Assembly (NCBI GenBank): GCA_013812265.1
Contig: JACCTQ010000039.1
Location: forward strand, 1-27,076
Length of the DNA: 27,076 nt
DNA from: Actinomycetota bacterium
GTDB lineage: Bacteria > Actinomycetota > Thermoleophilia > Gaiellales > Gaiellaceae
Direction: 5' to 3'
Below are positions 14,021-21,721 of this stretch, piece after piece. The position numbers were made by a program, and so were the translations under genes. The notes under the pieces are model-generated. The model made no database searches. It saw only the letters and a list, made by a program, of their open reading frames with translations, and was not told the origin of the DNA. Each line of letters begins with the position of its first letter. The first letter of the stretch is position 1.

Positions 14021-14094
14021 AACCAGGACGGCCGGCGTGGTGGAATTCTTCCCCGAGCGGCAGGAATGGGATTGCGTCCGCGGAACGGGGCGGT

Positions 14095-15324
14095 GTGTCC
14101 GGGACCGTCCCGCGAGCGCCTCACCACGCGAGCCACGACCTCGCGGACGCCGTGCGACCGAGCGCTCTGCGCAGCCGCGTCATCTGTGTTGCGGCCCTGC
14201 TGGCCGCGTACGCCGCCATCGGCGCGATCGTCGCGGGCCTCCCACCCTTTGCGGCCGCGCGCGCCGAAGGCCCCGAAGCGCGCGCCGAGGTAGACCCGGC
14301 ACACGCGGCCCCGTCCTCCGTGCAAGCGGCCCGGCGCGTGACGATCGTGGCAACCGGGGACGTCGCGCTCGGCGGTATGGGCAGCCTCCCGCCGGAGGAC
14401 GGCACGGACCTGTTCGCCGGCGTTCGCCGCCACCTCACCGGCGACATCGTCCTGGGCAATCTCGAGCAGGCGTTGACCGCTCGCGGCGCCTCGAAGTGCG
14501 GCAGCGGAAGCGACAACTGCTTTGCGTTCCGGACGCCGCCGTCGTACGCCCGCACGCTCGAGCGCGCGGGTTTCACGGTCATGAATCTCGCGAACAACCA
14601 CAGTTACGATTTCGGCGAGCAGGGCCTGGCCGAAACCGTCGCCGCTCTCGACAGGTACGGCCTCGCGCATACCGGCCGTCCTGGCGAGGTCGCGTTTCAA
14701 CGGGTCGGCCGGACGCGCGTTGCGGTGCTGGGATTCGCGCCGTATCCGTGGGCGCAGAGCCTGACCGACGTGGACGCGGCGAGAGTCCTCGTTCGGCGCG
14801 CGGCCCGCCAGTCCGAGCTCGTCGTCGTGACGATGCATGCCGGCGCTGAAGGCGCCTCGATGACCCACGTGCGGCCCGGTCCCGAGACATATCTCGGCGA
14901 AGCTCGTGGTGATCCGATGCGGTTCGCCCGCGCCGTTGTCGACGCCGGCGCCGACCTCGTCGTCGGCCACGGCCCGCACGTACTGCGCGGCATGGAGTGG
15001 TACCGCGGCCGGCTGATCGTGTACAGCCTCGGCAACTTCGTGGGGTACGGGACCTTCTCGCGCTCCGGGGTGCTCGGGATCAGCGCGACCGTTGCCGTCA
15101 CGCTGCGGAGTGACGGGTCGTGGCTCCGAGGGCGGCTCGTTCCGCTGCGATCCGTGGGGCAAGGCTCGCCCGTCGGCGATCGCGGGCGTGAGGCACAGGC
15201 GCTCGTCGGCAGCCTTTCTCGGGAGGACTTCGGCGCACGTGGGGCCATGGTCAGGCCACGAGACGGTGCGATCCTGCGGCCGCGACGCTACCTGCCCATC
15301 CGCAGGACGATCTTCCCGAGCTGA
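14095..15324 (+). CDS. CapA-family (poly-gamma-glutamate synthesis type) metallophosphatase-like protein
   Basis: CapA-like proteins are calcineurin-fold enzymes, named for poly-gamma-glutamate capsule synthesis and often secreted or membrane-anchored. The 409-residue product has one N-terminal membrane segment (about 28-52) and then the CapA domain: 'VTIVATGDVALGGMG' (about 82-96), DIVLGNLEQAL (117-127), VMNLANNHSYDFGEQGL (163-179), VVVTMHAGAEG (242-252) and 'VVGHGPHVLRGMEWYRGRLI' followed by YSLGNFVGYG, all family hallmarks. No capB or capC genes are nearby, so capsule synthesis is not implied. The GTG start at 14095 has no clear ribosome binding site, and the frame is open some way upstream with no better start. 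Its 3' end overlaps the end of the convergent oxidoreductase. Confidence 0.88.
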   Translation: MSGTVPRAPHHASHDLADAVRPSALRSRVICVAALLAAYAAIGAIVAGLPPFAAARAEGPEARAEVDPAHAAPSSVQAARRVTIVATGDVALGGMGSLPPEDGTDLFAGVRRHLTGDIVLGNLEQALTARGASKCGSGSDNCFAFRTPPSYARTLERAGFTVMNLANNHSYDFGEQGLAETVAALDRYGLAHTGRPGEVAFQRVGRTRVAVLGFAPYPWAQSLTDVDAARVLVRRAARQSELVVVTMHAGAEGASMTHVRPGPETYLGEARGDPMRFARAVVDAGADLVVGHGPHVLRGMEWYRGRLIVYSLGNFVGYGTFSRSGVLGISATVAVTLRSDGSWLRGRLVPLRSVGQGSPVGDRGREAQALVGSLSREDFGARGAMVRPRDGAILRPRRYLPIRRTIFPS

Positions 15325-16279
15325 GCTCCCGACTCCAGCCGCTCGTGGGCTGCGCGAGCTTCGGAAAGCGGAAACACGCTGTCGACGACCGGGTGCACGC
15401 GGCCTTGGGCGACGAGGTCGTAGAGACGGCCTCGAAGTCGGCCTTCGTGCCCATGGTCGAGCCGAAGATCGTCAACTCCTTCCACCAAACGCGGTGCAGC
15501 GCTGCCGGGGGATTGGGTCCCGTAGTGGCTCCACACACCACGATGCGGCCACCCTGCGCGGCAACTTGGAGCGACGTCTTCCACGTAGCCTCGCCGACGT
15601 GTTCCACAACCACGTCGGCGCCCCGCCCCCCGGTGGCCTCCTTGACCGCCGCTGCGACGTCCGCATTCGAGTGGTCGACCGTGATCTCCGCACCAAGCAC
15701 TCGCGACCGCTCGAGCTTGGCCGTACTCGACGACGTGACGATCGTGCGCGCGCCCACGGCGTTCGCGATTTGGAGGGCCGCGGTCGCGACTCCGCTTCCG
15801 ATTCCCCAGACGAGAACCCACTCGCCCTTGGCGAGCCGTGCCTTCGTGACGAGCATCCTGTAAGCGGTCTCGAAGACGAGGGGAAACGCGGCCGCCTCCT
15901 CGAAGCCGAGGCGCTCGGGCAGGGGGTAGACGTTCCCGGCCGGTACCGCGATGAGCTCGGCGTGCGTGCCGTCCGAGTGCTCGCCGATGACGAGAATGCG
16001 ACCGTCGTGCTCCACGCCGGGGTTGATCACCACCGGCTGTCCGCGCTCGAAGCCGTACACGGCATCGCCCACGTGCTCGACCACCCCGGCGCCGTCGGCT
16101 CCGAGGATCCGGGGCTTCGGAACGGAAGGCAGACCCTTGCGAATCCAGAGGTCGAGGTGGTTCAGAGACGCCGCTCGCAGCCGGACGAGGACCTCACCGG
16201 GCGCGGGCGACGGATCGGGCGCGTCCTCGTACCTGAGAACCTCGGGCCCGCCGTCTTCGTGGATCCGAATCGCTTTCAT
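15288..16279 (-). pseudogene. Quinone oxidoreductase (MDR/zinc-independent alcohol dehydrogenase family), frameshifted
   Basis: Residues 1-284 from ATG 16279 read as a medium-chain dehydrogenase: MKAIRIHEDGGPEVLRYEDA at the start, a GroES-like domain, ILGADGAGVV (58-67), nucleotide-binding 'GIGSGVATAALQIANAVG' (159-176) and 'GGRGADVVVEHVG' (217-229). The expected structural-zinc Cys cluster is absent, which suits a quinone oxidoreductase. After ADFEA (codon at 15428-15430) the frame turns to nonsense and would stop at 15251. In the neighbouring frame the family's normal ending continues at once (YDLVAQGRVHPVVDSVF, then AHERLESGAQLGKIVL) and stops at TAG 15288-15290. A net one-base loss (or two-base gain) at 15423-15427 explains this: either a true mutation or an assembly error. 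The frame is also open upstream to GTG 16309, through a hairpin. Confidence 0.85.
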
Positions 16280-16282
16280 TAT

Positions 16283-16311
16283 CCGTGGAAAGTGCTTCGC
16301 ACTTTCCACGG
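16283..16311. repeat. Perfect 13-bp inverted repeat in the divergent promoter region
   Basis: CCGTGGAAAGTGC (16283-16295) and GCACTTTCCACGG (16299-16311) pair perfectly around TTC, 4 bases upstream of the oxidoreductase ATG. It could fold in the 5' leader or be a dimeric regulator site; the position is wrong for a terminator of either gene. Confidence 0.8.
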
Positions 16312-16362
16312 GTCTGGTTTGCGGCTTCGCTTCGTTCGCACGCGATCTCCTTCAGGCCCAGG

Positions 16363-16368
16363 CACACT
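16363..16368 (+). promoter_or_regulatory. Weak -10-like hexamer CACACT for queG
   Basis: CACACT lies 7 bases before GTG 16376, with the same spacing as the leaderless promoters here, though it departs from TANNNT at the first base. Confidence 0.3.
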
Positions 16369-16375
16369 TGGACGT

Positions 16376-17386
16376 GTGACTGCCGCTGAGCTTAACCGGC
16401 TCGCCGAGGAGCTCGGTATCGACGTTCTCGGTGCGGCCCCGGCCGAGCCGTACGCCGAGACCGAGCGGCACATTCGCGAGCGCAGGGAGCGGGGGCTCTT
16501 TGCCGACATGCGTTTCACCATGGCGCAGCCCGAGGTCTCCTGCCATCCCGAGTCATTGCTTTCCGGGGCTCGCACCGTCGTCTCGGCGGCTCTCTGCTAC
16601 TACGCGCCCGCAGACCCGCCCGCCCGCGGCGTCGGCCGGCTGCCCCGGTACACGTGGAGCGACCGCTACGCAGATCTCCGGGAGAAGCTCGACGCGCTCG
16701 GCCGCCGTCTGGGCGGCTGCTACCGCGTGCTCGTGGACGCAAACCAACACGTCGATCGTGAAGGAGCAGCCCGATCCGGCGTGGGGTTCTACGGGAAGAA
16801 CACCATGCTCATCACGCGGCGCCACGGCTCCTGGGTCGTCCTCGGGACGCTCGTCACGGAAGTCGAGCTCGAGTCAACCGCGCCGCTCGCGCTGAGCTGC
16901 GGCTCGTGCACCCTCTGCATCGACGCGTGCCCGACGAACGCGCTCGACGAGCCCGGCACCCTCGATGCGACCAAGTGCCTCTCGTACTGGACGCAGGCGC
17001 CGGCGGCGATCCCGGAGCAATACCGAGTTCCGCTTGGCGACCAGGTGTACGGGTGCGACATCTGCCAGGACGTGTGCCCCTGGAACCGCGGCATCGAGAA
17101 ACGGCGCGCCGGCACGGCGCCTCCCGCCGGAGCCGAGCCCCACGTCTCGCTCGTGGACTGGCTGCTCTCCGACGGGGACGAGCTCAGGCGCCGGTACGAC
17201 CGCCTCTACGTGCCCAAGAACGATCCGCGCTATCTACGTCGGAACGCTCTGGTCGCCGCCGGAAACGTCGGGGGCCCACGGGAGCAAGAGGCGGTCGAGC
17301 TGCTCCTGGACGACGACGACGCGCTCGTCCGCGAGCACGCGCAGTGGGCGCTTGCTCGGATCGCAGAGCGCGACGCCGATCGCTAG
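16376..17386 (+). CDS. queG: Epoxyqueuosine reductase QueG
   Basis: QueG is a cobalamin and Fe-S enzyme that reduces epoxyqueuosine to queuosine in tRNA. The 336-residue product has an N-terminal cobalamin-binding fold (DVLGAAPAEPY, then ARTVVSAALCYYA), the 'VDANQHVDREGAARSGVGFY' segment with a candidate catalytic Asp, and GKNTMLITRRHGSWVVLGTL. Two [4Fe-4S] ferredoxin motifs follow: CGSCTLCIDACPTNAL (about residues 178-193) and CDICQDVCPWN (about 227-237). It ends in a HEAT-like repeat (NDPRYLRRNALVAAGN). All eight cluster cysteines appear present. Start GTG 16376 is chosen because the first helix begins at once and family length is matched; the frame is open far upstream as an antisense artefact. 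It ends 17 bases from the convergent pafBC gene. Confidence 0.93.
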   Translation: MTAAELNRLAEELGIDVLGAAPAEPYAETERHIRERRERGLFADMRFTMAQPEVSCHPESLLSGARTVVSAALCYYAPADPPARGVGRLPRYTWSDRYADLREKLDALGRRLGGCYRVLVDANQHVDREGAARSGVGFYGKNTMLITRRHGSWVVLGTLVTEVELESTAPLALSCGSCTLCIDACPTNALDEPGTLDATKCLSYWTQAPAAIPEQYRVPLGDQVYGCDICQDVCPWNRGIEKRRAGTAPPAGAEPHVSLVDWLLSDGDELRRRYDRLYVPKNDPRYLRRNALVAAGNVGGPREQEAVELLLDDDDALVREHAQWALARIAERDADR

Positions 17387-17403
17387 CACTCGAAATCAAC
17401 CAT

Positions 17404-19416
17404 CTACGTCGTGATGGCGGGGCGTTCGAGCTCGCCCGCCAGCTCGCCGGCACGCTCGGCAATCCGTGCCCGCAGGTCGCCCGGCTCGAGCACGACTGCT
17501 TCACCCCGGTACGAGAAGATCTCGCCCACGAGCCAGTCGGTGCTGCCGACGGCCGTCTCGGACACCGCCGCGCCGTCCACCAACGGCCGAGCGTCGCCGC
17601 GCTCGACGCGCCAGCGAGCAACCGTCGGCGAGTACCAGATGCGCGCGGGCCGGGCGTCGCGGAGCCCCCGCGGCTCGAACTGCTGCCGCCCGTCGAAGGT
17701 GTCAGCGGTCAGAGAGGCGCTCCGCATCCGGTCGAGCCGAAAGCTTCGCTCGCCGCCGCTCGTCCGGTCCCAGGTATGGACGTACCAGTGGGGCAGCCGC
17801 CGCTCGAGCTCGTAGGGCTCCACGATGCGAGCGGACGGTGCCTCGTCTCCCTCCTTCTGGTACTCGAGCTCGATCAGCCGGCGCTGCCGAATGCCATCCG
17901 TGATCGTCGCGATCAACTGCTCCTCCTCGTTGCCGCCGCTGGGCGAGGGCGTCTGTGCCAGCTCGAACTCCCCGAACGTCTCCTCGAGTTTTCGCCGCAC
18001 GCGCTCCAGCGGCGTATGCGCGTCGGCCGCGATCATGGGTCCGACGAACTCGAGCGCGAGGCGGATTGCGCGGGCCTCCAGCGGCGTCAGCCGGGGCGGT
18101 GACCGGAACGTGTCCCCGAAGAGCTCCTTGTCGACCCGAACCTTGTCGCCCTGCAGCTCGGCGTACACCGCATAGCAGCCGCCGCCGAAGTTGACGAGAT
18201 TGAGGAGGGAAAGATGCTCCTCGAGTGACTCGCGCGGGATCGTGAAGCGCTGGACGAGGTCCTCGGCGTCGATGATCGCCTGCTTGTCATCTCCGCAGCG
18301 CATCAGCAGGTAGGCAAGGAGGGCCTGCAGAACGGCGAAGCGCTCCGGTGCGACTGGACTCGCCGGGCGCTCCGCCGGAGCGTCGGTCAGGTCGAGCTCC
18401 TTTTCGGCGGCGGGCTCCGCCGGGTCTCCTTCGTGTGTCGCCTGGATGGCGTCGAGACTGCGGGAGACCTCCGCACGGAGCTGCTCGGGCTCGAGCGGGA
18501 GCGCGCGTCCATCCTGGCGTAGCACCCACGCCGCGAGCGGCCCCAGTGTCGCGTAGGGCGTCGTGAAGACCCCGTCCTCCACGTGGCCGCGCCGCCCGTA
18601 GACGCGCTCGACCCACCACGCTGTGTCACCGCCGACCTCGATGCATGCCTCTCCTGCGATCTCGCCGATCTGCCATGCCGGCCGGCCGCGGTAGCGCTCG
18701 ACGTCGAAGCCGGCGGGGATCCTGAAGTCGCGCTCCCGACGCGTTGCGAAGCGGATGTCACTGCGCATCCGGGAAACTCTGAAGGTGCGCTCGTCCTGTC
18801 GGTCGAGGTCGTGGCCGACGACGTACCAGACTCCGTTGTCCGAGATGAGGGCGTATGGGTTCAACGAGCGCTCCGCGACGTCGTCGCGAGCGATCGACCA
18901 GTATGAGAAGCGGATCGTGCGCTGCTTGGAGATCGCTGCTTCGAGCTTGCCGAGGCGTCCGGGTATCTCCGCTGAGTAGTCGGGGTCGCTGACCTCCACG
19001 CGCACCGCCGTCCGCGTGGGCGCCGGCGCGAAGCCGGGCCGGCCGAGCGCGAGGTTCTGGAGTGCCAGGCGGAGCGGCTCGGCGTAGGCGAACTTCCCCT
19101 CGAGGAGATAGAAGCAGGTCTGAAGCGCAGCCAACTCGTCGTCGGAGAGCTCGAGGGGCGGCAGGAAGTACTGCTCCGACCGCAGCGTGTAGAGCTCCTC
19201 GCCCGTGAACTCGTCCCGCTGCGAGTGGAGCGGCACGCCGAGCGCGTGCAGCTCTGCGCGGTCCGAGTAGAAACGGCGGGCGAACGCTTCGTCCGACATC
19301 TCCGAGTAGCCCTCGACGCTGCCCTTCACGTCGCGGGCGGTCAGCGGCCGTCGCTCGGCCATGAGGAAAGCGACGAGCGAGAGCTGGCGGATCAGCTTGT
19401 CGGTGTCGTGCGACAT
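17404..19416 (-). CDS. pafBC: Fused PafB-PafC WYL-domain transcription regulator
   Basis: PafB and PafC are WYL-domain regulators that in mycobacteria act together to switch on the LexA-independent DNA-damage response. Here one 670-residue chain carries both halves. Half 1 has an N-terminal winged helix (1-65), a WCX-like stretch, and a WYL domain at about 158-260 with VWYVVGHD (196-203) and RTFRVSRM (210-217). A Pro/Glu-rich linker follows (about 328-357). Half 2 has a winged helix (358-440) and a second WYL domain at about 498-600 with HWYVHTWD (543-550) and RSFRLDRM (557-564). The natural fusion fits the heterodimer-like action. ATG 19416 has AAGGGA upstream. No proteasome accessory (pafA, pup) or tatA genes are adjacent, unlike the classical locus. 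Confidence 0.92.
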   Translation of the reverse strand: MSHDTDKLIRQLSLVAFLMAERRPLTARDVKGSVEGYSEMSDEAFARRFYSDRAELHALGVPLHSQRDEFTGEELYTLRSEQYFLPPLELSDDELAALQTCFYLLEGKFAYAEPLRLALQNLALGRPGFAPAPTRTAVRVEVSDPDYSAEIPGRLGKLEAAISKQRTIRFSYWSIARDDVAERSLNPYALISDNGVWYVVGHDLDRQDERTFRVSRMRSDIRFATRRERDFRIPAGFDVERYRGRPAWQIGEIAGEACIEVGGDTAWWVERVYGRRGHVEDGVFTTPYATLGPLAAWVLRQDGRALPLEPEQLRAEVSRSLDAIQATHEGDPAEPAAEKELDLTDAPAERPASPVAPERFAVLQALLAYLLMRCGDDKQAIIDAEDLVQRFTIPRESLEEHLSLLNLVNFGGGCYAVYAELQGDKVRVDKELFGDTFRSPPRLTPLEARAIRLALEFVGPMIAADAHTPLERVRRKLEETFGEFELAQTPSPSGGNEEEQLIATITDGIRQRRLIELEYQKEGDEAPSARIVEPYELERRLPHWYVHTWDRTSGGERSFRLDRMRSASLTADTFDGRQQFEPRGLRDARPARIWYSPTVARWRVERGDARPLVDGAAVSETAVGSTDWLVGEIFSYRGEAVVLEPGDLRARIAERAGELAGELERPAITT

Positions 19417-19566
19417 GGGATTCCCTTAGAGTGCTCCACAGCTTGCCACGGAGACGCCTCCTTGCGAGTCTACGCGGGGTCAGCCGGGTTGAGTCTGAGG
19501 CGGGGCGGAACTAGGCGCATTTTCCGCAAATAGCCACGGAGTTTGGTGGCGGCCGTGTGGATCAGC

Positions 19567-19591
19567 AAAAACACCCCTGACGTTTCTGGGG
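19567..19591 (-). terminator. Rho-independent terminator for the 149-aa gene
   Basis: On the minus strand a hairpin (CCCC and GGGG plus two inner pairs, 19574-19591, loop AACG) is followed by TGTTTTTG. This is the only hairpin with a real T-run I see in the window. It lies about 105 bases after the 149-residue gene. The rest of 19417-19696 shows no gene I can support. Confidence 0.55.
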
Positions 19592-19696
19592 CGTTCCTGA
19601 GCGTGTGCGGCCGGAAAGGACAGGGCTTCGAGCACGACCCCGGAGTGCCGCCTGCGCTCAGGGGCGCCAGGCGGCAGCAGCAGCCGGCCAGACGCG

Positions 19697-20146
19697 TCAG
19701 GCGGCTACGGGTTCTTGTTCCAGGTGTTGGTGGGACGGGCAGTAGTCGCGATCGGGAAGCGGCGTGCGCTGGCACGGCTTTCCCTTGCGCGTCGTCGCGC
19801 GACAGCGCGAGATACCCCCGTCGAGCGCGCCGGCATCGATCTGTTCCTCGATGAAGGTGACCGCTGCGCCGACTCCTTCACGTACGGCCCAGGCGACCTG
19901 GGCCTGAGCTGTAATCGGGAAGTATCGACGAATGTCTTGAAAGAGCGTTCGGTCGGGCGTCGCGAAGTAGTGAGGATCCCTCGCGAGCCGCTCCATCGTC
20001 CCTTCGCAGGCTGAAAGCACGGCTTGCCGCGACTCCAGTCTCTGCACGTCGTCGACGTACGGATCAATCAGGTCCTTGATCGAGCGATAGATCGCCCGGG
20101 AATACTGATACATGCAGGCTTGCAGCTCCCCTGTTGCTCCGTGCAT
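19697..20146 (-). CDS. Uncharacterised protein with C-terminal CRATTRKGKPC zinc-finger-like motif
   Basis: I do not recognise the N-terminal part, a helical region of about 110 residues (YSRAIYRSIKDLIDPYVDDV at 15-34, then a segment rich in aromatic and charged residues). The C-terminal ~30 residues hold C115, C125, C136 and H139 (CRATTRKGKPCQ...DYCPSHQ), a compact zinc-knuckle-like motif seen at the ends of many small bacterial and phage proteins, often with nucleic-acid contacts. The product has no signal peptide or membrane helix, so it should be cytoplasmic. Start ATG 20146 gives 149 residues; ATG 20113 has GGGGAG 12 bases upstream and is an alternative. The upstream 133 bases are AT-rich for this genome (TTAACAATG, ATTAATG), suggesting its promoter lies there. 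Confidence 0.7.
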   Translation of the reverse strand: MHGATGELQACMYQYSRAIYRSIKDLIDPYVDDVQRLESRQAVLSACEGTMERLARDPHYFATPDRTLFQDIRRYFPITAQAQVAWAVREGVGAAVTFIEEQIDAGALDGGISRCRATTRKGKPCQRTPLPDRDYCPSHQHLEQEPVAA

Positions 20147-20278
20147 CTAGTATCGCGTCTGCGCGGTTAATCGCCCGCAAAACATTGTTAAGTGGCCATT
20201 AATGTTCCGGGTGCCAACGGCCACACAGCCGAGTCTAACGACTTCCCCGCCTGTCACAAACTGCCGCCCCGAAAAGGC

Positions 20279-21049
20279 TCAAGGGGTGATCTGCCGCTGG
20301 TATGCCTTGGGGTAGCCGCTCGCACGCGCGCGCTCGATGTCGGCCTGGGTGCCCGTGAAAGAGTCCCGAACGCCCGTGAAGACCACGTAGTACCCAGGGT
20401 GCAGGCTGGAGTACGAGGACGATTCGAGGACACCGACATCCGTCAGGCCGGCGTCGATCGCCCGTTCTGCTTGCTCTTCCCCCGCCGCTCGGCCGTCCTT
20501 TGTCGGCACCGAGGCGAGAACGACCGTATACCCGCTTTGGCCGGCCGGCCATTCGACCGGAGCTGCGGGCGGGGCCGGCGGGCTCGGCGGCTTCGGAGCC
20601 GGGGGTGGTGGTGGCGGCGGCGCAGCTCCGGTTTCGGTGGGTGTGGTGGGAACGGTGGCCGGGGTTGAGCCAACGGAGCTCGTTAGTGGAGGCTGCGCGG
20701 GAGGCGGGATGGCGACCAGGGTCTTCGGCCCCTCGTCCCGGGTGCTGGAGAGGATGGCGACCGTGGCTCCGAGTGCCGCGATCACAAGGAACAGGAGCGC
20801 GGGCCAGAGCCAGTCTCCCGGATACCAGCGAAGCCTCCGCCGCCAGGCCGTTCCGAGGTGCGTGACCACTCCTCGCCCGCGCGGCAGGCGCAGGCCGCAC
20901 TCGAGGCAGTACTCCTGGAGCGGGGCAAAGGTCGTGCCGCAGCGAGGGCAGCCGCCCGCTCCGGCCTCGATCGGGGGCGCCGGCGCTTGGCCGCCGTCGG
21001 CCGGCGCGCTGCGCACGCGATCTCCGGGCGAAGCCGGCGCCGCGCTCAT
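20279..21049 (-). CDS. Membrane-anchored zinc-ribbon protein with C-terminal SPOR-like domain
   Basis: The 256-residue product has four parts. Residues 1-30 are disordered. A zinc ribbon follows at 34-51 (CPRCG...CLECG, C34, C37, C48, C51). One membrane helix lies at about 82-101. An extracytoplasmic Pro/Thr-rich stretch (112-168, with PPPPPPP) leads to a C-terminal SPOR-like domain (about 173-250: YTVVLASVPTKDGRAAGEEQ, YYVVFTGVRDSFTGTQADIE). SPOR domains bind peptidoglycan lacking stem peptides and mark division sites. The zinc ribbon would remain in the cytoplasm, so the protein could link a cytoplasmic partner with the wall. Its ATG directly abuts the TGA of the gene upstream, so the two zinc-ribbon proteins are probably made together. 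No named family is claimed. Confidence 0.82.
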   Translation of the reverse strand: MSAAPASPGDRVRSAPADGGQAPAPPIEAGAGGCPRCGTTFAPLQEYCLECGLRLPRGRGVVTHLGTAWRRRLRWYPGDWLWPALLFLVIAALGATVAILSSTRDEGPKTLVAIPPPAQPPLTSSVGSTPATVPTTPTETGAAPPPPPPPAPKPPSPPAPPAAPVEWPAGQSGYTVVLASVPTKDGRAAGEEQAERAIDAGLTDVGVLESSSYSSLHPGYYVVFTGVRDSFTGTQADIERARASGYPKAYQRQITP

Positions 21050-21685
21050 TCAGCGCTCGATCGAATCCACCGGGTGCTTCGGCTGCCGCTCCGGTTCGGC
21101 GGAGTCTGGAGACGCCTCACCGATTGGCCGAGCCGAAGTGTCCGGCGACTCGGCAACCTCGACGCGGCTGCCGCAGTGCGCGCAGAAGTGCGCCTCGGCG
21201 GGTAGCGGTCTGTCGCACTGGGAGCACACCACCACGGGTGCGTCGCCGACGGGTCGTCCGCAGTTGGCACAGAAGTGCGAGCCCCAGATGATCGGCGCGC
21301 CGCAGACGCAGCGCGCAGCTCCCCCCATGCTGCGCCCGACTGCGGTTGTTGCGAGCAGCGAGTCGAGCTCGTGCAACCTGCGCTCCAGCTCCGTGAGCTC
21401 GGTGCAGTGATCAACGACGAGATCCTGTCTGAAGTGATCACGCCGATACATCTCCAGCATGAGGCCGCCGAGATCGCGAATGCGCTCCTCGCGCAGGCGG
21501 ACGAGTGCCCTGCGCTCGCGCCGAAGGTGCCCCGGAGTCGGCATTGGCAAAGGGCGAGGCCGAAGGAGTGCGGGGCCGTCGGCAGACCATTCCCCGCGGC
21601 CCTCGACGGTTGGCTGGGGTACGTCCTGCTGAAACGTGACCGGGGGGCGTCGAAAGCGCCCAAAGGGGTTCGACATGCGGCCCAT
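21050..21685 (-). CDS. Double zinc-ribbon protein of unknown function
   Basis: The 211-residue soluble protein has a disordered N-terminus, a charged coiled-coil-like helical stretch (about 54-112, HLRRERRALVRLREERIRDL onward) and two zinc ribbons: C126, C128, C139, C142 and C154, C157, C168, C171 (FCANCG and FCAHCG endings). A Ser/Pro/Glu tail follows. It has no membrane segment. Coupling to the zinc-ribbon SPOR gene, whose ATG begins right after this TGA, suggests the two work as a pair, perhaps through their similar ribbons. ATG 21676 (MSNPFGRF) is an alternative start. A TAGACT hexamer 12 bases upstream of ATG 21685 fits a short-leader promoter for the pair. Confidence 0.8.
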   Translation of the reverse strand: MGRMSNPFGRFRRPPVTFQQDVPQPTVEGRGEWSADGPALLRPRPLPMPTPGHLRRERRALVRLREERIRDLGGLMLEMYRRDHFRQDLVVDHCTELTELERRLHELDSLLATTAVGRSMGGAARCVCGAPIIWGSHFCANCGRPVGDAPVVVCSQCDRPLPAEAHFCAHCGSRVEVAESPDTSARPIGEASPDSAEPERQPKHPVDSIER

Positions 21686-21697
21686 CCGACGGGCGCG

Positions 21698-21703
21698 AGT
21701 CTA
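21698..21703 (-). promoter_or_regulatory. -10 hexamer TAGACT for the zinc-ribbon pair
   Basis: TAGACT on the minus strand lies 12 bases before ATG 21685 and predicts a leader of about 5 bases. The hexamer is identical to those at 8041 and 23161. Confidence 0.45.
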
Positions 21704-21721
21704 ACAGCGAGCTCCAGGCCC

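Noticed and set aside
12905..14293. Long open frame on the plus strand across the ABC ATPase and DUF59 genes
   Set aside because: It is antisense to a complete ABC ATPase with all motifs and then runs out of frame through the DUF59 and CapA region; the peptide is low-complexity and matches nothing.
15092..16375. Long upstream in-frame extension of queG
   Set aside because: It is antisense to the oxidoreductase, and the translated text is Arg-rich nonsense; a family-length QueG begins at GTG 16376.
19600..19690. tRNA-like arm (TTCGAGC near 19628) in the longest intergenic region
   Set aside because: No acceptor stem, D-arm or anticodon arm can be paired around it.
19470..19775. 101-codon minus-strand frame between the 149-aa gene and pafBC
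   Set aside because: It has no ribosome binding site or -10, is Pro/Arg-rich, overlaps the end of the real gene and runs through the probable terminator.
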